This document shows positions 57,422 to 64,000 of a stretch of 64,000 nucleotides of DNA, one piece after another. Origin of the DNA: Ananas comosus (taxonomy: Eukaryota; Streptophyta; Magnoliopsida; Poales; Bromeliaceae); contig NC_033631.1 in assembly GCF_001540865.1 (NCBI RefSeq), positions 8,321,740-8,385,739 of the forward strand, read 5' to 3'. The notes beneath the pieces are model-generated. The model saw only the letters and a list, made by a program, of their open reading frames with translations, did not search any database and was not told the DNA's origin. Made by a program: the position numbers and the translations under genes. The number at the start of each line of letters is the position of its first letter. Position 1 is the stretch's first letter.

Positions 57422-58046
57422 GGGTGTGCTTGATTTGATGTAAAAGTGGGTGAGAAAAAATAATAAGTGGAAAAACGGTTTGCGGCTCGTTTGTTTCGAC
57501 CTAAAAAAATTTTACGCGAAAAATAGTTTTACGTAGTTGGGGGAAAATTTTCTCTTTCGTTTTCTGCGCGAGAACGGCGGAAAATGAAAACGCGGCTCAT
57601 GGCGTTTTCACGTAGTCCTCTCATGTACTGCATAAGAAGGAGGTCCATTCATTTTATATATATAATTTTATTTATAATTTTATCTATAAATATTTATTTA
57701 TTTATTATATATATAGTATTTTATTTTTATATAGAAATATTATTATATAATATTTTATTTATAAATTTATAATTATTTATTAATATTCCTAAATATATAA
57801 CTCTGGTATATTATGTAATATATTTATTATAATTTTAAATATATTTAATCTATATATAAAAATTATAAGAATAATATATATAACATATTAATTATTATAT
57901 ATTAATAATATAAATAATAAAAAATATATTAAATAATTTGTCATCTATTTTTTTTTTCTACAAACCAAACACTAAACAACGTAAAATCGTTTTTCCACCG
58001 AAAATTTTTTCCCACTGAAATTTTTACGTGGAACCAAACACTCCCT
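57422..58046. mobile_element. MITE-like foldback, same family, copy 3
   Basis: GTGTGCTTGATTTGATGTAA at the left; CCACCGAAAATTTTTTCCC, TTTTTACGTGG and AACCAAACACTCCC at the right. Core of (TA)-rich DNA. No clean target duplication found. Confidence 0.6.
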
Positions 58047-59519
58047 TAACGCATCTTCACTATACATATCATCTTATGATTTGACCAGTATCATTTTACT
58101 ATTTTAGGATTTTACTTTATTTTTTATTGTAAAAATCTATATAATAGTAAAATAATAAAACACAAAAATCAAATGATAATAGATTAATGAAAATCATAGG
58201 CTACAAGCATATTGCATTTTACCATGATATATGTAGTTGTTGTATCATTTTGCCACATATATATTTAACGACAGGTCATTAAGGTATAAAATGAAAAGTA
58301 TTAGAAAATAATAATTCAACACTTTTACAAACTACAAGGATGGCAAAATAAAATTACGCTAAACACAATAGCGTAATTAAATTATTTTCAAATGAGAAAA
58401 AATAATCACATCCTAATTAAGGTGATGCAACGGAAAAGGCAAATAAGATGGTTTTTTTTTTTTTTGCATTTAGCCTCTTAATTTTTTTTTTCATAAGTAG
58501 CTCTATCAAATTTATAATTACAATTTTGGTTTTATTTCCACAAGCTGGCTGGGGAGGGGCGTTAAGTTGAATACGGTGAATCATTCACCGTGTTCAAATA
58601 CGATGATGGTTCATCGTGTTCTATACTTATATTCTTTTTTTTAATATTTATATTTTTTTCGCAATACATATATTTTTCTTAGATACGATGAATCATTTAC
58701 CGTGTTTAGACACAGTAAATGAATTACCGTATTCAATTTATTTACTCGCATGACGCTTACGTGGCGCCTGCATGATGGGAATAGGGCTATAATTACAATT
58801 ATAAATTTGATGAGATTATTTATGAAAATAATTTTTTTGAGGGGGCCAAATTCAAAAAAAAATCCTTTTTTTTCTTTTTCCTATGTTAACTTTTGGTGCA
58901 CCAACAAGGAAATTAATAAGTGTATTAATTATTTCGAAAGGAGAAAAGTGTGTATTAATTTAGTGGTCCAAACCCATAGATTGTTACACACTCCACTAAT
59001 TAAAAAAATAATGTGAAATTAATAAAAAACAAAAAAAAAAAGAAAGGTGGGGAAAAGAGTAGTAGTAGGCGAGACCAACGTGTAAAGTAACGAAAAAAAA
59101 AGAAAAAAAAGTGCGAATGTTAAAGCAAGAGGCCACTTTTTTCACACTTTTTTAAAGTGCTTCCTAAAAACAAACTTATGAAACTCCCTTGCCACTGAAC
59201 CGGGAACAAGTAAGGACCATTTTGAGAAAACAAAAACAAAAAAAAAAGCGCATTTATTTCCCAACATTTAGTGGTTTTCTCACTTTGGTCCTTAACCTTT
59301 GTATTTTATTTCAATTAGGTCCTAACCCTAAAAAAAAAACAATTTTGAGGGATTTGGAGTTTGAAATTACAAGAGTTTTTTTTTTTTATCTTCAACTTAA
59401 GTTTAAGCTTTTGAGCAGGTTTAGGACACATTAAAATGGTATATATCAGAGCTTATTCTTATCTTTTTCAATTATATCTAGCCTAAATTGTTGTAATTTT
59501 GCTATATTTTGTGAAACAA
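58047..59519. other. AT-rich intergenic interval
   Basis: Poly-A/T runs and a repeated CGGTGAATCATTCACCGTG / ACGATGAATCATTTACCGT palindrome pair near 58575-58705; the first is a 19-nt hairpin. No gene recognised. Confidence 0.5.
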
Positions 59520-59812
59520 TCACTGTACTTTAAAAGTTTAAACTGTTAGAGAACGATATTTATATATTTTTATATTTAACACTCTCCCCCACGTCTGAAC
59601 ACAAGATTTTTTTACAAGGCCCATGACATGGACTTGACTTAAATGGGAATGTTAGGAGTCTGGCATGATTAATTTGAACTCAGGACCTCCTTCTCTGATA
59701 CTATATGAAATAACCGATGTACTCTAAAAGTTGATATCATGTAAAACAACTGCTGTACTCTAAAAATTTAAGTTGTTAAAGAACGATATTTATATATTTC
59801 TATATTTAACAT
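59520..59812 (-). repeat. SINE-like repeat bounded by direct repeats
   Basis: AGAACGATATTTATATATTT with TATATTTAAC occurs at about 59551 and again at about 59779. Between them the minus strand reads GGTCCTGAGTTCAAATT, B-box-like. Classification is tentative. Confidence 0.35.
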
Positions 59813-60275
59813 ATTTTAGTCCAATTTCGATTATATACGGCCTCAAACCCAATTTAGTTGACTGAATATTAACGCGTCACGGGTATAAATGTGAGACCCC
59901 AGATAGTCCTATATATGAGATATAATAGGGCTAAACTCTTAACCCGGCTTAAGCATTTTGGGTGGTGGCAAGGCTCAAGAGGTTAAGAGAGTTAAGCGTG
60001 CTAGAACGGAAGAAATTGTATTGAGTTGGGGCGTCACAATAAAAGTGATATTACATCTCTTAATTATTGTCCCATAATCAATCACAATATTTGCTATATT
60101 ACTTTCACATTAGCGACGTATTAATATTTAGTCAACTAAATTAGTTGAAAGACTTGAGTATAATACTTCTGAAAGTTCAAATTAGAAAGCAGAATAAATT
60201 AGAATTTGAAGACTAAAATATCATAATCTTATAATTTGAGGACCAAACGTGCAATTTAGCTCCGTAATTTCAACT
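59813..60275. mobile_element. MITE-like element with TTTGGTCCTCAAA ends, copy 3, interrupted
   Basis: The right end TTTGAGGACCAAACGTGC and internal ATTTAGTCAACTAAATTAG match copies 1-2. The left is decayed. It is interrupted by the 149-bp solo LTR. Confidence 0.5.
59890..60038 (+). mobile_element. 149-bp solo LTR of a TRIM-like element
   Basis: TGTGAGACCCC to GGGGCGTCACA (TG..CA ends), flanked by a perfect ATAAA duplication (59885-59889, 60039-60043). Shares GGCTCAAGAGGTTAA and GCGTGCTAGAAC with the LTR that precedes the tRNA-Met primer site at 1026. Very short for an LTR, hence TRIM-like. Confidence 0.8.
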
Positions 60276-60409
60276 TTTTAGATTGTCGCAATCAAATTAA
60301 TTTCACTGTCTAATTAATTTCGCAAAATAGTGATGTGTTGTAAATATTGTAATGATGCGACAGCGTTAGAGTTGATAACTTGAGGATAACTAAGACGTCA
60401 TAAATTATA

Positions 60410-61622
60410 GGGGCAATTTCATGGATACCCCTCCCAAAATTTAAAATATCATAGATGCCCCTATAAAGTTTAAAATATCACCAATACCCCTATAAACACA
60501 AAAAATTATCATTAATACCCCTACTGTTAGTTAGGTTAGTTTTACTATAGTTATTACATAGTTAAAGATGGGTTAATTTTTAAAATGACTTATTTACCCT
60601 CAAATATCTTTTAACTAAAAATGTATGGAAACCCCCTCAACTATATGCATTTTGAAACAGCTCCCTCAACTTTCATTTTTTAGTTGATATCCCATTAACT
60701 TTTTATTTAAAAAAAAAACCTAATTTCAGTGTATAAAAAAAAAAAAATTTTTTAGTTTTTTTTGATGATTTTACCAAATCTAATGGCTCTATTTATTTTT
60801 TATCAAATAAATAACTATATATAAAAATTTAAATGAAAATAATGTTAAGGAATTATCCGATCTTTCTTTAATCTTGAAAACTTAAAAATTTTTTTAATCA
60901 AAATTATTCTCGATAATTTTATCTGCATTAAGTGTATTAAAAAACTGAAATATAATATATTTTAGCTTTTGAACAAAACTCTCTTTTTATTTCAATCGAC
61001 AAAACAATTATGTGATTTATTTTTAAATAGGAAAAAAATAAAATCTATAATTTATTTCAAAATTACTATTACTAATTAGGAATGTGAATTGATATAGATA
61101 CGGAATTTTATCTAAACTCGATTTAAAATGGGATAAGTTTAATCAATGCTGAATAGGGATAGTTTTAGTTATAGGTACCAAAAAATAAAATCCCGTCGTA
61201 TGTAAATTCAGTTATAGTTTTGGTCTATATTTAAACCGAATCTGAACCGAAACCCAAAACCAAAAACAAAACCAAAATCAGATAAAAACATACTATATTT
61301 AAAATACAATTTTTATATATTTTTTATTAATTAATATATATTAATAATTTAATTTACTATTTATATATTAAATACTCAAATTTAGATTTACAAAAATTAT
61401 TTTGAAATACCTATTAGTATTTCTACTATTAAAAAGAGATGAAGGGTAAAAATGGTATTTTAAAAATTTAACTCCGATTCAAATGGGTTTTAATGGATCT
61501 TAACTAGAGGAGGGTATTTATGATAATTTTTCACATTTTGGATGGCATTTGTGATATTATTAATTTTGGAAGAGTATTGATGAAATTAATAGTTTCTAGA
61601 GGGGCATCTATGAAATTATTCC
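60410..61622. mobile_element. 1.2-kb Mutator-like nonautonomous element
   Basis: GGGGCAATTTCATGGATACC at the left; GGGCATCTATGAAATTATTCC at the right. Perfect 9-bp duplication TAAATTATA at 60401-60409 and 61623-61631. Both ends carry repeated ATACCCCT / GGGGCATC words spaced like short subterminal repeats. No transposase frame found. Confidence 0.8.
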
Positions 61623-61940
61623 TAAATTATAAATCTTAAATTACATTTTAGAAAAAAAAACTTTTTTTTAATAAATGTAAAATGATTCTATAAAGGTAAA
61701 AATTTAATGATCCACTAACATGAGTCAACCTGTATGAATAACTTCATAAATTTTATATCTTTTTCGAGAAGGTATATTTGATAACTAAAATTTTGTAGGA
61801 ATAAATTTGTAATTTCAAAACATTATAATAATATATATAAAAATATTCCTAAATTTTAAATGCTAGATAGAGCCAATTTAATAGTGTACTAAAATATTAT
61901 ATAGAAATGCTTCAATACAGTAGTGAACTATTAAATAGTA

Positions 61941-62299
61941 AGAAAAACTTCAAATACCATCTCTGTGATTTCACATTTTTTTATTTTAGTATCTTGTGGT
62001 TTAAAGTGTATTATTTTAGTACTCCATGGTTTCATTTTTCTCTTTTTATTATCCTCCTTCCTATTTTTTTTTTCGTTAAATTAGTAAAAAAGATAAAACT
62101 AAAATATATTAAAGTGAATATTCGATAAACCTAGGAGAGGTATCGGAAATTTTTTATATATAATTTAACGAAATGTTAACGAAGGAGCTGACCAAAAGAG
62201 AAAAATAAAACCACAGGGTAGTAAATTGATACACTTTAAAATATGAAAAATTAAAGTGAGAAAGTGTGAAACTATAAGGGTGATATTTGAAGTTTACCC
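61941..62299. mobile_element. Mutator-like MITE, same family, copy 4
   Basis: AGAAAAACTTC to GAAGTTTACCC, 359 bp, flanked by TAAATAGTA and TAAATAGCA (8 of 9 match). Internal TTGTGGTTTAAAGTGT pairs with ACACTTTAAAATATG. Confidence 0.85.
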
Positions 62300-62308
62300 T
62301 AAATAGCA

Positions 62309-62662
62309 ATATGCTTGCTCTCATATTGCGCATCGTAAATATCCCACTGGATTAAAAATTACACCAATTATCATTCTATATTTCACCAATATTTCAAATA
62401 GATCCAAAAATTAAATTATAAAATTTTATTAAAACGGGTTGGCATGTCGCATTGTTCTACATCTGATCAATATCTATTTAATTGACAACTTAAAAAATAA
62501 ATAAAAAAATTATAAAAATGAGATCTCTTATTCACTATCAAATTTAATAGTTTACTGAATAAATTTATTCAATTTATATAATTCTATTATATTAAGCAAC
62601 TTCATTTGCAAACTAATTTTTATAAAATTTTACAGTTCAATTCCACGATCATCGTTAATAAT
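62309..62662. mobile_element. AT-rich MITE, GGCTAAATTATAAAAAAGCC family, copy 3 (inverted)
   Basis: Reverse-complement match to 5935-6441 (AAAACGGGTTGGCATGTC, ATGAGATCTCTTATTC, AAATTTTACAGTTCAATT). Ends decayed. 62665-63205 after it has no recognised gene. Confidence 0.55.
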
Positions 62663-63205
62663 TTAAGCTATTTGTGTTAGAAGCGTGATTTATGCTGATA
62701 CCGATTATATAACCCAAAATTTAAAATAGAACTAAATAATATAGAAAAGAAATATTGGAGGAGGAAGAAATAGCTAAACTAATACTTTATTAATAAAAAG
62801 CAATTAATTACATTTCGGGCAACACCCTCGGCCATGTCTATTATATATGACTTATTCATCTAATTAGCCCATGCCTAACTATATATAGCCATCAAATCAT
62901 AACAGATGATAAATTCAATTTTATTTTGGATAATTACATATCTTAATCATAGTCAAATAAAATATTTAAACTTATCTCTAATTAATTATATTTTAATTAA
63001 ATTTGGATTATTATTCCAACAATTTGATATAATGGAAAAGTTATAGGTAGCTGATTAATGCAATTTTCAGTGCAAGAGTACTACAACTGAGATGTGGGCT
63101 AAAGTGTGAGGAGGAGTTTTATAATTTATACCTAAAAAAGTATAGAGCATCAAAATTAATGAGGTTTGTTGTAAAAAAGCATTACCTAATTAGGCATAAT
63201 ATATA

Positions 63206-63748
63206 GAGTGAGGCTACTATGCTATCGGAAGTACGGAGCCTACTGTGCTTCCAGCTCGTTTTCGATGTTGCGACTTCGAATCGTCGATCGGCTCCGTTAA
63301 ACTTGATCTAGAGTATTTAAAGTATCTAGAAAATAAATTTTATTATTTTTCGATATCATTTGCCTAGTGATCGAAGCGGCTACAAATCAACAAATTTCAA
63401 TGGCCATAGTGAGCCATTTGCAAGTTTAACGGTGTAGAAATATTCAAATCACGTGAAATTTTGATAGAAAATTCTTTATACTATATAAAACAAGATCAAT
63501 ATCTTTGATTTAAAATTTTAATGTCATATTATTATATTTTGTAAGATTTTTATTTTCAGCCGTTGATATTAAGCCGCTTCGTTCACTAGGCAAATGATAT
63601 CGTAAAATCATAAAATTTATTTTCTAGGTACTTCAAATACCTCCTATCAAGTTTAACGGAGCGGATCGACAATTTGAAAGCTGCGAACATCGAAAACGAG
63701 CTGGAAGCACGGAGGGCTCTGTGCTTCCAGAAGCATACCAGCCCACTC
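63206..63748. mobile_element. Long-body foldback MITE, GGAAGCAC type, full length
   Basis: 543 bp, GAGTGAGGCTACTATGC to AAGCATACCAGCCCACTC. Reverse-complement match to 52000-52541, including the asymmetric centre (AAATTTTAATGTCATATTAT). The two ends have drifted apart (CTACTATGC against CCAGCCCACTC). Confidence 0.85.
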
Positions 63749-63801
63749 TATATATATATATATATATAATATTATATATATTATATATATATATATATAT
63801 A

Positions 63802-64000
63802 GAGTGGGCTGGTATGCTTCTGAAGCACAGAGCCCTCCGTGCTTCCAAGTTGTTTTCGATGTTCGGACTTTCGAATCGACGATCGGCTCCATTAGAGTTA
63901 ATCTAGAGTATTTGAAGTATTTAGAAATAAATTTCGCGATTTTTCATATTATTTGCCTAGTGATCGAAGGGGCTCAAAATCAATAATTTTAACGGCCGTG
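63802..64000. mobile_element. Left part of a long-body foldback MITE (cut by window edge)
   Basis: GAGTGGGCTGGTATGCTTCT and GAAGCACAGAGCCCTCCGTG mirror the right end of the element at 63206 across a 53-bp TA palindrome. Continues beyond the window. Confidence 0.8.

Overview
This is plant nuclear DNA: AT-rich, crowded with miniature inverted-repeat transposons, SINE, LINE and LTR debris, and carrying one intron-rich protein gene. The gene is a complete plant-type phosphoenolpyruvate carboxylase (PEPC) on the + strand at 32709-42092. Its ten exons join in frame into a 966-residue protein with every catalytic and allosteric residue checked. The residues that separate C4 from C3/CAM isoforms are the non-C4 ones (Ala775, Arg885). 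I infer an angiosperm, probably a monocot, possibly a bromeliad such as pineapple; that species guess is weak and rests on impression. Short N runs and single-N joins show a draft assembly.

Layout. 1-12 kb: a TRIM-like LTR remnant with a tRNA-Met primer site, a Tourist-like MITE, a retroposon tail, and many copies of a foldback superfamily sitting in (TA)n/(CT)n tracts. About 12-16.66 kb: an apparently unpolished block ending at a 25-N gap; part of it is an error-rich duplicate of the sequence after the gap. 17-19.4 kb: Mutator-like MITEs with 9-bp target duplications. 20-23.9 kb: nested MITEs, a LINE fragment and a duplication across a single N. 25.5-26.05 kb: a GC-rich, gene-like island of unknown nature. 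27-32.4 kb: more MITEs leading into the PEPC promoter. 32.4-42.25 kb: PEPC, with two foldback elements in intron 4. 44-50 kb: foldback element, long (TC)n, three tandem SINE copies, another 9-bp-TSD MITE and a 1.9-kb putative solo LTR. 50-64 kb: mostly AT-rich DNA with MITEs, a 149-bp solo LTR with a perfect 5-bp target duplication, and foldback elements in head-to-head arrangement at the right edge.

The most unusual pattern is the foldback superfamily. Two element bodies (about 540 bp and 220-280 bp) occur combined with at least three different terminal hairpin sequences, the stems stay paired despite sequence change, and most copies lie in TA microsatellites. This looks like a modular, microsatellite-targeting MITE system. 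I found no transposase-coding sequence for it here.
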